NCBI GenBank assembly: GCA_903877135.1
Contig: CAIRCN010000058.1
Coordinates: forward strand, 56,428-120,427
From: an uncultured Opitutia bacterium
GTDB taxonomy: Bacteria > Verrucomicrobiota > Verrucomicrobiia > Opitutales > Opitutaceae
Length of the DNA stretch: 64,000 nucleotides
Direction: 5' to 3'
Made by a program: the position numbers and the translations under genes. Of this stretch, positions 23,924-33,272 are shown in pieces; position 1 is the first letter of the stretch, and every line of letters starts with the position of its first letter. The notes under the pieces were generated by a model. That model ran no database searches and had not been told where the DNA came from. It saw nothing but the letters and a program-made list of their open reading frames with translations.

Positions 23924-25873
23924 TCAGCCCTCGGCGCGACACTTCGCATCGGCCTCAATGAGTTTGATCAGGGCGTCGAGGGTAGCACGGACCGCGACCT
24001 TGACCGCGGGCAATTCGGCTGTGCTCGCTACCTTGGCGTTCGCGAAGAGGTAGAATTTCATCTTCGGCTCGGTGCCGCTGCCGCGTGCGGCGAAGGTGTA
24101 GCCGTTTGCCAGCGTGACTAAATAGAGATCCTGTTTCGGAATGAGTTCTTCATCGGCGTCGCGGAGATCCTGCCGGCCGAAGTCCTCAAACTTCGTGACA
24201 GCCACTTCGCCGAACGCCGTTGGCGGCGTCGCGCGGTAAGTGTCAAGGATGCGCTTGATCTTCGCCGAGCCGCTCGCGCCCTCGTAGTATAGGTTGATCA
24301 CGCCCTCGAGGTAGAACCCGTATTTCAGGAACATCTCGTCGAGATATTCTGGCACAGTGAGCCCGCGCGACTTCACCCAGGCGCAGAGTTCGGCGAACAT
24401 CAGGCAGGCGGCGTTGCCGTCCTTGTCACGGAGGTAGTCGTTCGGCAGATAGCCGTAGCTTTCCTCGGTGCCGAACGCGTAAAAAGTGCTGTGCTGCTGC
24501 ATGAGCTGCGCGCGCTCCGCAAACGGCGTCGCTTCGTAGTCGAAGCCCGGCCCCATAGCCCGGAGTAACTGCTCCTCGTAGCCGCGCAGCTTGGCAGCGA
24601 TCCACTTGAAGCCCGTCAGGGTGTTGATGACCTTGACACCGTGGCCACGGCCGACCGCGTCCTGCAGCTGTGTGGTGACAAAGGTCTTGATCAGGCAGAC
24701 CGCGTTCGATCCGGCGCGCGGAATCCAGCCGAGCTCCTTGTATTTTGTGAGACGGTAGTCGGCCAGGAGCGCCCCGATCTGATTGCCGGTGAGCAGTTCC
24801 ATGCGACCGGCGCGTTTGCGCACCGCGCAGGCCATGCGGTCCGCATCCGGGTCGGTCGCGAGCACGACGTCGGCTCCTTCCTTTTCGGCGAGCGCCACTG
24901 CAAGCGCGAGCGCAGCGGAGTTTTCCGGGTTCGGTGACTTCACCGTCGGAAAACGCGCGTCGAAATTGAGCTGTTCCGGAACCGGGCTGACGTCGCAACC
25001 GGCGTGCAACAGCAGCGGCAGCGAATGCACTGCGCCCGTGCCATGGATATTAGTGAAGACAACATTAAGTTTCGTCTGGTGGAACACGCTGGAATCGATC
25101 ACGGCCTTGGCCGCCACCGCCAGATAGGCATCGTCGGCGTCGCGGCCGAGTGTGGTTACCGCCGAGAGCTCCTTGTCGAGATAGCCAGCGAGTTCACTGA
25201 GGGGCACGGCGTTGACTTCTGCCACGATTCCGGCGTCGTGCGGCGGGACGACCTGCGCACCGTCGTCAAAGTAGGCCTTGAAGCCGTTGTCATGCGACGG
25301 ATTGTGGCTCGCGGTGATGACGACGCCGGCGTGCGCCTTCAGCCAACGCACGCTGTAGCTGAGCTGCGGCGTAGGCCGCGGGCCGTCGAATATAAACGCG
25401 ACGCCGCCCAGCCGGGTCCAAGTCGAGGCGGCGAGCTCGCAGAAATGCCGCGAAAAATGGCGGACGTCGTAAGCAATCACGAGCCGGGGCTGGGTCGAGG
25501 CGCCCGCCGTTCCCAGAAATTTCTGCGTGTAACGAAACAACCCGACGACGGCGCGGATCAGGGTGAAATCGTTCAGCATATTGCTGCCAATGGCGGCGTG
25601 CTCAGGCGAGCCGCTGGCGTTCAGTGTGCCTGTCTCGGCGCGCGCCTCGACCACGCCGATGGTGCGGCCGCGCATGCCGCCGGTGCCAAACTCGAGGAAA
25701 CGGTAAAAGCGGTCGTTGAGTTCGCCCCACGCCTGCTGTGCGATCAGCTCTTCGATGCTGGTCGCGGCCCACGCGGGAAGACTGGCGCCGAGAAAGGCGG
25801 AGATGTTCTGGGCGGTGCCGGGCAGGAGATGCCCAGCGCGCGCGGCGGCGTTGATACGGTCGAGTGTCGTCAT
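23924..25873 (-). CDS. Phospho-sugar mutase (phosphoglucomutase/phosphomannomutase type)
   Basis: The 649-residue protein belongs to the alpha-D-phosphohexomutase superfamily. The phosphoserine loop is TASHNPSHDNGFK, the metal-binding loop DPDADRMA, the sugar-binding loop GTEESYGYL and the C-terminal phosphate-binding loop ARGSGTEPKMKFY. The early FGTGGMRG segment is typical of the PgcA-like (bacterial PGM2-type) branch, which interconverts glucose 1- and 6-phosphate. Length is somewhat above the usual 550-600. It starts three bases after the UDP-sugar pyrophosphorylase stop, which makes sense because that enzyme uses hexose 1-phosphate. Confidence 0.9.
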   Translation of the reverse strand: MTTLDRINAAARAGHLLPGTAQNISAFLGASLPAWAATSIEELIAQQAWGELNDRFYRFLEFGTGGMRGRTIGVVEARAETGTLNASGSPEHAAIGSNMLNDFTLIRAVVGLFRYTQKFLGTAGASTQPRLVIAYDVRHFSRHFCELAASTWTRLGGVAFIFDGPRPTPQLSYSVRWLKAHAGVVITASHNPSHDNGFKAYFDDGAQVVPPHDAGIVAEVNAVPLSELAGYLDKELSAVTTLGRDADDAYLAVAAKAVIDSSVFHQTKLNVVFTNIHGTGAVHSLPLLLHAGCDVSPVPEQLNFDARFPTVKSPNPENSAALALAVALAEKEGADVVLATDPDADRMACAVRKRAGRMELLTGNQIGALLADYRLTKYKELGWIPRAGSNAVCLIKTFVTTQLQDAVGRGHGVKVINTLTGFKWIAAKLRGYEEQLLRAMGPGFDYEATPFAERAQLMQQHSTFYAFGTEESYGYLPNDYLRDKDGNAACLMFAELCAWVKSRGLTVPEYLDEMFLKYGFYLEGVINLYYEGASGSAKIKRILDTYRATPPTAFGEVAVTKFEDFGRQDLRDADEELIPKQDLYLVTLANGYTFAARGSGTEPKMKFYLFANAKVASTAELPAVKVAVRATLDALIKLIEADAKCRAEG

Positions 25874-25876
25874 GGG

Positions 25877-27304
25877 TCAGGAAAGATGCAGGCCGGGCGT
25901 GACGGCGGGCTTCGGGTCGAGCCGGGCCCAGGCCGTGGCGAACGAGTCCTCGTCGTAACCGAAGAGCGGCGACACCTCCAGCGGGGCCCGCGGCAGACCG
26001 GTCGCGTCGGTTTCGAGCGTCGCTCCCTGCGCGTGCAGCCAGCGGGCAAACTGCCGCAACTGGTCGTCGCGGCAGGTCTGAGGCGAATCGAGGCCCGTGG
26101 CATTCTTGACCGGCGAGAAATCGTCGGCGCGGCGCGTCTCGACGACGAGCGGGTGGCGGGCGAACGGCAACGCGTCGAAGACGAACATCTCGAATTTCAC
26201 GCCGTTGGCCTTCTCGGACAGGAGGGGACGACCCGCCGCATCGAGGGTCAGGATTTTCTTGTCCGCCCGGTGAAACGGCAGCGCGGCGCCCTCGCCCCCC
26301 ACCGCCATCCGGCGCACGAATTCGCGGTCGAGCACATGGATCGCGATGCTGCCGGCCGGGTAACGGAGACGGCCGGCGGCGTCGGTCTCGCGCTGCACCG
26401 CCAGCGGCAAGTCGGAGTATTCGACGACCACGAGGCGGCCGGCCTGCATGCAGAAATGGCCGACCTTCTCCTCGGCGTAGGCCTTGGGCACCATCTTGCT
26501 CGTCATCTCGGAGCCGGCGAGAATGTGCCAGCCGAAGAACGCGGGGTCGATGCAGCGAACAAGCGGATTATCAACCTGAAAGTAGCTGATTATGTCGATG
26601 CGCTCGCGCTGCATGAGATCGAGCGCGCCGCTGCGTTCGAGCGCGCGCAGCGAACCGCCGTGGCCGTCTGGCGCGAGCGCGAGCGCGTCCTTCGCCTCTA
26701 AAAGAATTTTTCCGTCGAACCCGACCGCGGGCATCCGGCCCTGCCGGAAGAAATGCACTCGCGCCGGGTCGAGTCCGAAGCAACGGTGCTCGGTGAAAAA
26801 CGCCTCGGTAGCGGCGTGGTTCGCATGGCTCGTCATGATGAACCAGTGCAGCGGCCTGCCATAGCGGTGGCCGGCGGCGAGAATCTTTTCGGCAAAAACC
26901 TGAAACAGCGGTTTCTGATGCACCGGTGTCACGCGAAAGGTGCCCTTGGGGCCGTCGTAGCCGAGCCTGGTGCCCTGCCCGCCCGCGACGGTAAAAGCCG
27001 CCACGCGGCCGTTGCGCAGCGCGGCTTCACCGGCGGCCTTGGCCGCGCCCCAGCGGTGCGCGTCACCTCCATGCTCGGGCAGCGGTTCGTAGGGCGCGGG
27101 CGCCAGCCCAGTCAGGTCCACGCCCGCCGCCGCGCCCGGCGCGATCAGAGTGCGATTCAGGCGCGCCACTTCGTCCAAGTCGATCTCGGCCGCCTGCTCC
27201 AGCAGGGCGCGTTGCGCGTCACCGGCGAGCGCGTCGAAGAACGCGAACACCTGGCCCTGGCCGGCGCGGTGAAAACGGTCGATGACGGGATGCAGATTGG
27301 GCAT
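25877..27304 (-). CDS. UDPGP-type UDP-sugar pyrophosphorylase
   Basis: The 475-residue nucleotidyltransferase joins UTP with a sugar 1-phosphate. The nucleotide loop is AGGQGTRLGYDGPKG (about residues 107-121), followed by IMTSHANHAATEAFF, FFRQGRMPAV, and SYFQVDNPLVRCIDP, which includes the metal-binding Asp of the UAP1/UDPGP type 1 family. The late EMFVFDALPFARHPLVVE stretch is more like UDP-N-acetylhexosamine pyrophosphorylase than UDP-glucose pyrophosphorylase, so UDP-GlcNAc/GalNAc is the likelier product. It lies in the operon FtsB-like, this gene, hexomutase, Gfo/Idh. Confidence 0.85.
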   Translation of the reverse strand: MPNLHPVIDRFHRAGQGQVFAFFDALAGDAQRALLEQAAEIDLDEVARLNRTLIAPGAAAGVDLTGLAPAPYEPLPEHGGDAHRWGAAKAAGEAALRNGRVAAFTVAGGQGTRLGYDGPKGTFRVTPVHQKPLFQVFAEKILAAGHRYGRPLHWFIMTSHANHAATEAFFTEHRCFGLDPARVHFFRQGRMPAVGFDGKILLEAKDALALAPDGHGGSLRALERSGALDLMQRERIDIISYFQVDNPLVRCIDPAFFGWHILAGSEMTSKMVPKAYAEEKVGHFCMQAGRLVVVEYSDLPLAVQRETDAAGRLRYPAGSIAIHVLDREFVRRMAVGGEGAALPFHRADKKILTLDAAGRPLLSEKANGVKFEMFVFDALPFARHPLVVETRRADDFSPVKNATGLDSPQTCRDDQLRQFARWLHAQGATLETDATGLPRAPLEVSPLFGYDEDSFATAWARLDPKPAVTPGLHLS

Positions 27305-27331
27305 GAGGAAGGGGTGCGGGAGTGAAAGGGC

Positions 27332-27613
27332 TCACTCCGGAAACCGAAAGATGAATTCGTCGGGCTTCGCGTAGCCGAGCCGGCGGCGGATGACTCTTTC
27401 GACAAAGGCGGGGTCGTTGCGCAATCGATCGAGGATCTTTTCCTGTTCCCGCAGCCGCGCCTCCACCTCCGCAAAACGCCGCGCGCTGGCCGCCTCGATC
27501 GCCTTCAGGCGATTGTATTCCTCGCGCGCCTCCCAGAAAAACATGCCCGAGGCGACCCCGATGCCAAGGAAGAGCACGCAAAACAGGCTGAGGATGAGAC
27601 GACGGAAATTCAC
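27332..27613 (-). CDS. FtsB/DivIC-like septum formation initiator protein
   Basis: The 93-residue product from GTG 27613 has one membrane helix (LILSLFCVLFLGIGVASGMFF, about residues 6-27), a coiled coil (YNRLKAIEAASARRFAEVEA to about residue 68) and the C-terminal FtsB/DivIC pattern of a short basic patch followed by RLGYAKPDEFIFRFPE. FtsB acts in the divisome with FtsL and FtsQ. A longer start at 27730 would add 39 basic residues and would share its start position with the divergent ExeA-like gene, so the shorter form is preferred. It precedes the UDP-sugar pyrophosphorylase gene by 27 bases. Confidence 0.82.
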   Translation of the reverse strand: MNFRRLILSLFCVLFLGIGVASGMFFWEAREEYNRLKAIEAASARRFAEVEARLREQEKILDRLRNDPAFVERVIRRRLGYAKPDEFIFRFPE

Positions 27614-27728
27614 GGAGGAAACCGCAGCTAACGCGGCGGGCCGGCCTGCACGCAATTCAATTTGCGACGCAACCAGACGCGAATTTGACGTGCCTTTTCG
27701 CGGGAGCCTCCCCAACGTCAGCTTCCGC

Positions 27729-28544
27729 ATGTATCAGAGCTTTTATGGGTTTAAGGAGATGCCCTTCAACATCACCCCCGACCCCCGGTTTCTCTACCTC
27801 AGTCCCACCCACCAAGAGGCCTTGCAACACCTGAAATACGGAGTGCGAGAGAAAAAGGGCTTTATCGTGCTCGTCGGCGAGGTGGGCTGCGGCAAAACCA
27901 CCCTCTGCCGGCGGTTCCTCAACGAGCTCGACCCCGCGCACTACGACACTGCGCTCATCCTGAACCCACGCGTCACCGAGACGCAGATGCTGAAGGCGAT
28001 CCTTACTGAACTCGGCGAGGCCAAGCTCGCGCGGAGCCAAGCCGATCTCGTCGCGCAGATGAACCGCGTGCTGCTGGAGCGCATCCACCGCGGTCGCGAC
28101 ATCGTGCTAATCATCGACGAGGCACAAAATCTTAAATTCGAGGTACTGGAACAAATCCGCCTCCTGTCCAATCTGGAGACCGACCAGCAGAAGCTTCTCC
28201 AGATTGTGCTCCTGGGCCAGCCCGAGCTGAAAGAAGTGCTCGCCCGTGAGGAGTTGCGCCAGCTCCGCCAACGAATCCTGGTACATTACGAACTGCATCC
28301 GCTCTCGGCGATGGATGTGCAGCACTATATCCAGCACCGCCTGACACTTGCCGGCGGCACCGGCCGGCCTAACTTTACCACCTGGGCGCACCGCGCGCTC
28401 CACCGCGGCAGTCGGGGAATTCCGCGCGTCGTCAATAATCTATGTGACAAGGCGCTGCTCTCGGCGTTCATCCGTGCATCGGACGAGGTCAACTATTGGG
28501 ACGTGCGGCGCGCCGTGCGTGACATGGAGAACCTTACCACCTGA
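27729..28544 (+). CDS. ExeA/GspA-like AAA ATPase
   Basis: The 271-residue protein is an ExeA-type ATPase. It starts with the classic MYQSFYGFKEMPFNITPDP, then has Walker A GEVGCGKTT (about residues 54-62), Walker B VLIIDEAQNL, and an arginine-finger region GSRGIPRVVNNLCDKAL. In type II secretion and some pilus systems ExeA, with ExeB/GspB, hydrolyses ATP and helps place the secretin in the cell wall. ATG 27729 is fixed by the conserved N-terminus. A GspB-like gene follows after 13 bases; no other gsp genes are in the window. Confidence 0.9.
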   Translation: MYQSFYGFKEMPFNITPDPRFLYLSPTHQEALQHLKYGVREKKGFIVLVGEVGCGKTTLCRRFLNELDPAHYDTALILNPRVTETQMLKAILTELGEAKLARSQADLVAQMNRVLLERIHRGRDIVLIIDEAQNLKFEVLEQIRLLSNLETDQQKLLQIVLLGQPELKEVLAREELRQLRQRILVHYELHPLSAMDVQHYIQHRLTLAGGTGRPNFTTWAHRALHRGSRGIPRVVNNLCDKALLSAFIRASDEVNYWDVRRAVRDMENLTT

Positions 28545-28557
28545 GCGCCAGCAGCCC

Positions 28558-29337
28558 ATGAGCCTGATCAACGAAGCTCTGAAAAAAGCCCAACGTTTGC
28601 GGGCGGAACAGCAGGGCAATTACACCGCTCCGCCGATGCCGGGCGGCACGAGCCCGGTCCGCATCGTGAAACGCGGCCAGGCTATGCCGGCGAAGACTCT
28701 CCTCCTGATCCTTGCTGCGGCTACCGTGTTGATCGTCCTTTCCGCCGTTTTTACCGGCTATTTCATGAACCGCGCACCCAGTCACGTTCCCGGGCCCAAA
28801 GTGACGAAGCCTGCTTTGGCGCCCAATCTCACCGGCACGAACCCTGTTATCGTCGCCCCTGCTATCACACTGCCCAAGCCGGCGATCGAGCCGACTCAAC
28901 TCGCCTCGGCTCCTACCGCCGATAACACACACGAGAATTCACAACCACAAGTCTCGCCGCCAGTAGATAACAGTTCCGCTCCAGCGGTGGCGATTTTATC
29001 CCCGCCTCTACCAGATAAATCCGCAAAGCCCACTGACGTGACTGTGGCCCCAAACCAGAATTCGGCCGGAGTAATTCAGCCGCGCGAGATTACGCCCCCG
29101 GCTCCTGCGACCACAGCGGCATCCAAGTTTGACTCGCGGATTCAAGTCTTCGTCGATTCCGTCCGTGTCGCGGGTATCCGTTTTTCTGGAAAAGAAAGTA
29201 AGGTCCTGATGAATGACCGCGTTTACCGCGTGAACGATGTCGTCGACTACGCACTCAATGTGCGGCTGCTAAGAGTGACGCCTGATAGCCTCATTTTCGT
29301 CGATGCCAATGGTATGATCTACGTGAAGAATTTCTGA
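28558..29337 (+). CDS. GspB/ExeB-like general secretion protein
   Basis: The 259-residue protein begins MSLINEALKKAQRLRAEQQ, a typical N-terminus for ExeB/GspB partners of ExeA, then has one membrane helix (LLLILAAATVLIVLSAVFTGYF, about residues 48-69), a long proline-, alanine- and serine-rich periplasmic linker (about 75-190) and a C-terminal folded domain (RIQVFVDSVRVAGIRFSG to FVDANGMIYVKNF) like the GspB C-terminal domain, which contacts peptidoglycan and the secretin. ATG 28558 is chosen because the conserved helix starts there. Together with the ExeA-like gene it forms a two-gene unit. Confidence 0.82.
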   Translation: MSLINEALKKAQRLRAEQQGNYTAPPMPGGTSPVRIVKRGQAMPAKTLLLILAAATVLIVLSAVFTGYFMNRAPSHVPGPKVTKPALAPNLTGTNPVIVAPAITLPKPAIEPTQLASAPTADNTHENSQPQVSPPVDNSSAPAVAILSPPLPDKSAKPTDVTVAPNQNSAGVIQPREITPPAPATTAASKFDSRIQVFVDSVRVAGIRFSGKESKVLMNDRVYRVNDVVDYALNVRLLRVTPDSLIFVDANGMIYVKNF

Positions 29338-29760
29338 CCGGCCTCGGCGATGTCAGTGGGCCATTTTATTGGAAAAGACCGGTCACAATGTTTTCGCTGT
29401 GATCTGGCGAACGAGCGTGGGCGACCGATGGGGGAAGTAATGCGGGTCCCGTTGGGACCGACGCTGGAGCATCGTGCGCTCAAGGATCTCGTCACGTTAG
29501 CACGTTCTAGAACTTCTGAAACTCATCCAAACTGCGGTGCCGCAGAAGATGCCCGAACGGGTAAATGCTTTCGTCGCCCGCCCGTCCTGCCCCGCCTCGT
29601 CCACAAGACCGCACAGATCATCGGCTAGGTTCGCTCTGTGAACTTCGTCTCTCTCCCTGCCAAAGTGCTCCAATATGTTTCCCATCCGCGTCGATCTGTG
29701 CCACCCGTAGTTGGAGTCTTCAGCTCAGTTTCCCACCAATGGAGTTAGAGAAAAACAGAC
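29338..29760. other. Intergenic region, no confident gene
   Basis: No gene is supported. A 92-codon plus-strand ORF (29350-29628) begins with GHFIGKDRSQ, which faintly recalls the N-terminus of some IS transposases, but the rest has no such likeness, so a decayed mobile-element fragment is only a weak possibility. No terminator or clear promoter is seen. Confidence 0.35.
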
Positions 29761-31137
29761 ATGATCACGAAAATCATCCATGCTAGTCAGGCTGGCGCGC
29801 GTTTAGACAGCAATGTGGCCACCGGTGGAGGGACGGACGACACCGCCGCGCTGCAAAAGGCCCTGGACGTGGCCAGGGACTGCGGTGGCGTCCATCTGGT
29901 GATGGACGGCGCGGCGCTGATCACCGCCCTCAAGGTCTATTCCAACACGACGATCGAGTGCCTCAACAAGGAGTGCGGTTTTTATCAGGCCGGTCATTCC
30001 GACTGTGCGCTGCTGATCAACGCAAACCCTTCTGCCAGTGAGATCGTCGATTGTAACATCACGCTGCTTGGTGGCACCTACAACCAGAACTGCCGTCAGC
30101 AGGCGCATCATGTGCCCGCCGAGGTGCATTACTCGAAGGCCGAACGCCTCGTCGTCGCCATCGCCTTCTTTGGCGTCGAGAACCTACTCGTGCGCGACGT
30201 GACCGTGCGCGACCAGCGGACTTTTGCGTTCCTCATCACCAACTGGCTGAAGGTGACCATGGAGAACATCCGGCTGGAGCTGCCGGGCTTCATCCACGCC
30301 GGCAATCAGGACGGCATCCATCTGCAAGGGCCGGGCCGGTTTCTTGTGCTGCGCAACATCCAGGGCTGCACCGGCGACGATTTCATCGCGCTCAACGGCG
30401 ACGAGGAGACCAACGGGGAAAAGAGCTGGGCCCACCCCTACGCCACGGTCGGCCCGATCACCGACGTGCTGATCGACACCGTGATGGTGGACGACGCCGC
30501 GCAGGTCGTGCGCATCCTCTCGCGCGAAAGCCTGCAGGACCGCATCACCATCCGCAACGTGAGCGGCAACTATCGCAGCTTCGGTTTCTATCTTAGCGCC
30601 TGGGACTACAAACGGAAGGGCCTGCAGGGGAATTTCGGCTCCATCGTTTTTGAAAACATCGACCTGCGCCAGACCAAGGCGAACTACACCTACACCGAGC
30701 CGTTTCTGTTCCGCATCTCCGGTCGTCACCGAAGCCTGACACTAAGAAACGTCCAGTATCACGATCCGGTCGATGACCGCTACCTCGTCCATCTGGAGGG
30801 CAAAACGGACATCCCGGACATGGGAGACACGCCCGCCGAGGTCGAATCGCTGGTGATCGATGGATTGCACATCCAGGACTCGGGCGAGGCCGCCCAGACG
30901 CGCCCCTACATCCGGGCCAGCGGGCATGTCCGGCACCTAGTGGTGAGAAACAGCGAGATTTATTGCGCGAAGAACAAGCGGGTTGTGTTCATCGCGACCG
31001 AAGGGAAGCACGCAAAAATCGACCGGTTGACGATGTATAACGTCTGCGCAGAAAACGTCGCGGAAATGGTGTCCGACCCGGATAAAAAGATAACGCACGT
31101 CGAGACGAGCAATGTGGTGACGAAGCAGGAAATTTGA
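29761..31137 (+). CDS. GH28-like right-handed beta-helix protein (polygalacturonase-like)
   Basis: The 458-residue protein has the pectate-lyase superfamily/GH28 pattern: an N-terminal GGGTDDTAALQKALDVA segment, then coil repeats with NQDGIHLQGPGR and GCTGDDFIALNGDEE, which correspond to the NTD and DD catalytic motifs of GH28. The usual later G-H-G and R-I-K motifs are not seen, so activity cannot be assumed. There is no signal peptide from ATG 29761, which suggests cytoplasmic action on an oligosaccharide. A secreted GH36 gene follows after nine bases, so the two may work on the same plant polymer. Confidence 0.72.
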   Translation: MITKIIHASQAGARLDSNVATGGGTDDTAALQKALDVARDCGGVHLVMDGAALITALKVYSNTTIECLNKECGFYQAGHSDCALLINANPSASEIVDCNITLLGGTYNQNCRQQAHHVPAEVHYSKAERLVVAIAFFGVENLLVRDVTVRDQRTFAFLITNWLKVTMENIRLELPGFIHAGNQDGIHLQGPGRFLVLRNIQGCTGDDFIALNGDEETNGEKSWAHPYATVGPITDVLIDTVMVDDAAQVVRILSRESLQDRITIRNVSGNYRSFGFYLSAWDYKRKGLQGNFGSIVFENIDLRQTKANYTYTEPFLFRISGRHRSLTLRNVQYHDPVDDRYLVHLEGKTDIPDMGDTPAEVESLVIDGLHIQDSGEAAQTRPYIRASGHVRHLVVRNSEIYCAKNKRVVFIATEGKHAKIDRLTMYNVCAENVAEMVSDPDKKITHVETSNVVTKQEI

Positions 31138-31146
31138 GCTTGCGGC

Positions 31147-33240
31147 TTGCCACTGCCATGCGTGCGCCGTAGTTCGTTCCGCGTGCCCCGCCTCCCGTTC
31201 TTATTCCTCTGGGCGATCAGTCTGGTTTCAGTCGTGGCGCAGCCTGCGGCTCCCGCCTCTCCTCCGGCGGCAGGGGCGTTTTCCGAGGCGCGCCTTTGGT
31301 TTGAGCAATTTCTGCCGACGGGGCCCGGGGCTGCGGCGAGTCATCCTCCATTTTCGTTTACCTACGACGGCCGGTTGTCCGGGGAACTCCTGCCGGGCTG
31401 GGAGGTGCGCTATACGCGACGGGCACTGGATGCACAGCGAGAAGAGGCGGTCGTCTGTTTCACGGACCCCAAGACTGGCCTTGAGGTTCGCTGCGTCGCC
31501 GTCATCTACCGGGATTTCCCCACGGTCGAATGGACGGTATATTTCAAAAACCACGGAACGGGCGACACCCCGGTAATCGCGGGCATTCACGCGCTCGATG
31601 TCCGTTGGGAGCGGCAGGGCACGTACGAGTTTCTGTTGCACCACGAGTTCGGGACCTTTTATCCGAACTCGCCGAGCGATTTCATGCCGCAGGAGAGCCG
31701 GCTCGAGCCCGGGCAGACGAAACGCTTCACGCCAAACAAGGGCCGGGCCTGCGCCGACGTCATGCCCTATTTCAATCTCGAGCGCGGCGACCATGCGGGT
31801 GTCATTGTCGTCGTGGGCTGGCCCGGGGCCTGGGCAGCGGAGTTCGCCCGCGATGAAAAGAACGGCGTCCGCGTTATGGCCGGGCAGGAACTCACCCACC
31901 TGCGGCTGCATCCCGGCGAAGAGATCCGCACACCCCTCATGGTCCTGCAATTCTGGCATGGCGACTGGATCGGGGCGCAAAACACCTGGCGCCGCTGGAT
32001 GATCGCACACAATCTGCCGGTGTCCGGCGGGCGGCCGCCGAAGCCGATCTACGCGGCCACGGCCGGGGAACAGTTCGACAACATGGTGCGGGCCGACGAG
32101 GCGAACCAGCTCACCTTCATCAACCGCTACCGTGAGGAGCGATTGCCAATCGACTATTGGTGGATGGACGCCGGCTGGTATGTGAACAACGGCCGCTGGC
32201 AGGAGCCGGTGGTCTGGCAGGCGGACCCCAAGCGATTTCCCCGCGGGCTGCGCAGCATCACGGACCACGCCCACGCCCTCGGCATCAAGTCGATCGTGTG
32301 GTTCGAGCCGGAACGGGTGATGCCGAGCAACTCGCTCTATGCTGCGCACCCGGATTGGCTCCTGGCCAATCACATTTCCAAGCGGCTTTCGAAGCTGCTC
32401 TACCTCGACAATCCCGCCGCCCAGGCCTGGTTGACCGACTTGGTCGACGGGCTAGTGACGGAGGAGGGCATCGACGTCTACCGACATGATTTTAACGTGC
32501 TCGAGCCCGTGGAGATCTGGCGCAGCAACGACGCCGAGGACCGGCAGGGCATCACGGAAAACCACCACGTGGTGGGCTATCTCGCCCATTATGACGAGGT
32601 GCAGCGCCGGCATCCGGGGCTGATCATCGATTCCTGCGCGGGCGGCGGGTCGCGCATCGACCTCGAGTCCATGCGCCGGTCGCTGCCGTTCTGGCGATCC
32701 GATTACTGCTACGATATTGTCTCCAACCAGTGCCAGACCTACGGCCTTGCGCTCTGGCTGCCGTTCTGTGGCACCGCCACCGGGCCGCGGCAGTTCTCCC
32801 GCTACGAGCTGCGCAGCAACTTTGCCTGCCCGCTGATCATTTCCTCGTGGGATGTGCGGGACCGCACCCTGCCCTACGACGACTTGCGCCGCGCGGTCCG
32901 CGAGTGGCGGGGCTACGCGGAGAATTACTCGGGCGATTTCTATCCGCTCACGCCCTGCAGTCTGGGAGCTGACGTCTGGGTCGCATGGCAGTTTGACCGG
33001 CCCGAGGTCGGTCGCGGCGTCGTGCAGGCTTTTCGGCGCACCGAAAGCATCTACGAAACCGCGCAGGTCAGGCTCCGCGGCCTCGATCCCGCCGCGCGTT
33101 ATCGCCTCGCCGATCTCGATCACCCCGCTGCGCCACGGACAATCACAGGCCGCGAATTGTTGGAAGCCGGGATCAAACTCACGATCACCGTACGACCGGG
33201 TGCAGCCGTCATAACTTACGAAAAGCTCGCCAGCCAATAG
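31147..33240 (+). CDS. Secreted GH36 alpha-galactosidase
   Basis: The 697-residue protein carries a signal peptide (FLFLWAISLVSVVAQPAAP) and the GH36 clan-D catalytic domain: YWWMDAGWYV, SIVWFEPERVMP, the nucleophile Asp in YRHDFNV, and the acid/base region DSCAGGGSRIDLE followed by PFWRSDYCYD. GH36 enzymes remove terminal alpha-galactose from galactosides and galactomannan, by retention. A C-terminal beta domain is present. The start is uncertain: TTG 31147 gives the longest form, while GTG 31162 or 31183 would give shorter signal peptides. It lies nine bases after the GH28-like gene and converges on lpxD. Confidence 0.9.
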   Translation: MPLPCVRRSSFRVPRLPFLFLWAISLVSVVAQPAAPASPPAAGAFSEARLWFEQFLPTGPGAAASHPPFSFTYDGRLSGELLPGWEVRYTRRALDAQREEAVVCFTDPKTGLEVRCVAVIYRDFPTVEWTVYFKNHGTGDTPVIAGIHALDVRWERQGTYEFLLHHEFGTFYPNSPSDFMPQESRLEPGQTKRFTPNKGRACADVMPYFNLERGDHAGVIVVVGWPGAWAAEFARDEKNGVRVMAGQELTHLRLHPGEEIRTPLMVLQFWHGDWIGAQNTWRRWMIAHNLPVSGGRPPKPIYAATAGEQFDNMVRADEANQLTFINRYREERLPIDYWWMDAGWYVNNGRWQEPVVWQADPKRFPRGLRSITDHAHALGIKSIVWFEPERVMPSNSLYAAHPDWLLANHISKRLSKLLYLDNPAAQAWLTDLVDGLVTEEGIDVYRHDFNVLEPVEIWRSNDAEDRQGITENHHVVGYLAHYDEVQRRHPGLIIDSCAGGGSRIDLESMRRSLPFWRSDYCYDIVSNQCQTYGLALWLPFCGTATGPRQFSRYELRSNFACPLIISSWDVRDRTLPYDDLRRAVREWRGYAENYSGDFYPLTPCSLGADVWVAWQFDRPEVGRGVVQAFRRTESIYETAQVRLRGLDPAARYRLADLDHPAAPRTITGRELLEAGIKLTITVRPGAAVITYEKLASQ

Positions 33241-33272
33241 CTCTAACCTGAGCGCAGGAGCAAAGGCTGCCG

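Noticed and set aside
25004..26701. 565-codon ORF on the plus strand
   Set aside because: Antisense to the hexomutase and UDP-sugar pyrophosphorylase, both well supported.
29350..29628. 92-codon plus-strand ORF starting MSVGHFIGKDRSQ
   Set aside because: Weak likeness to transposase N-termini in ten residues only; the rest is unrecognised, so it was kept as part of an intergenic note.
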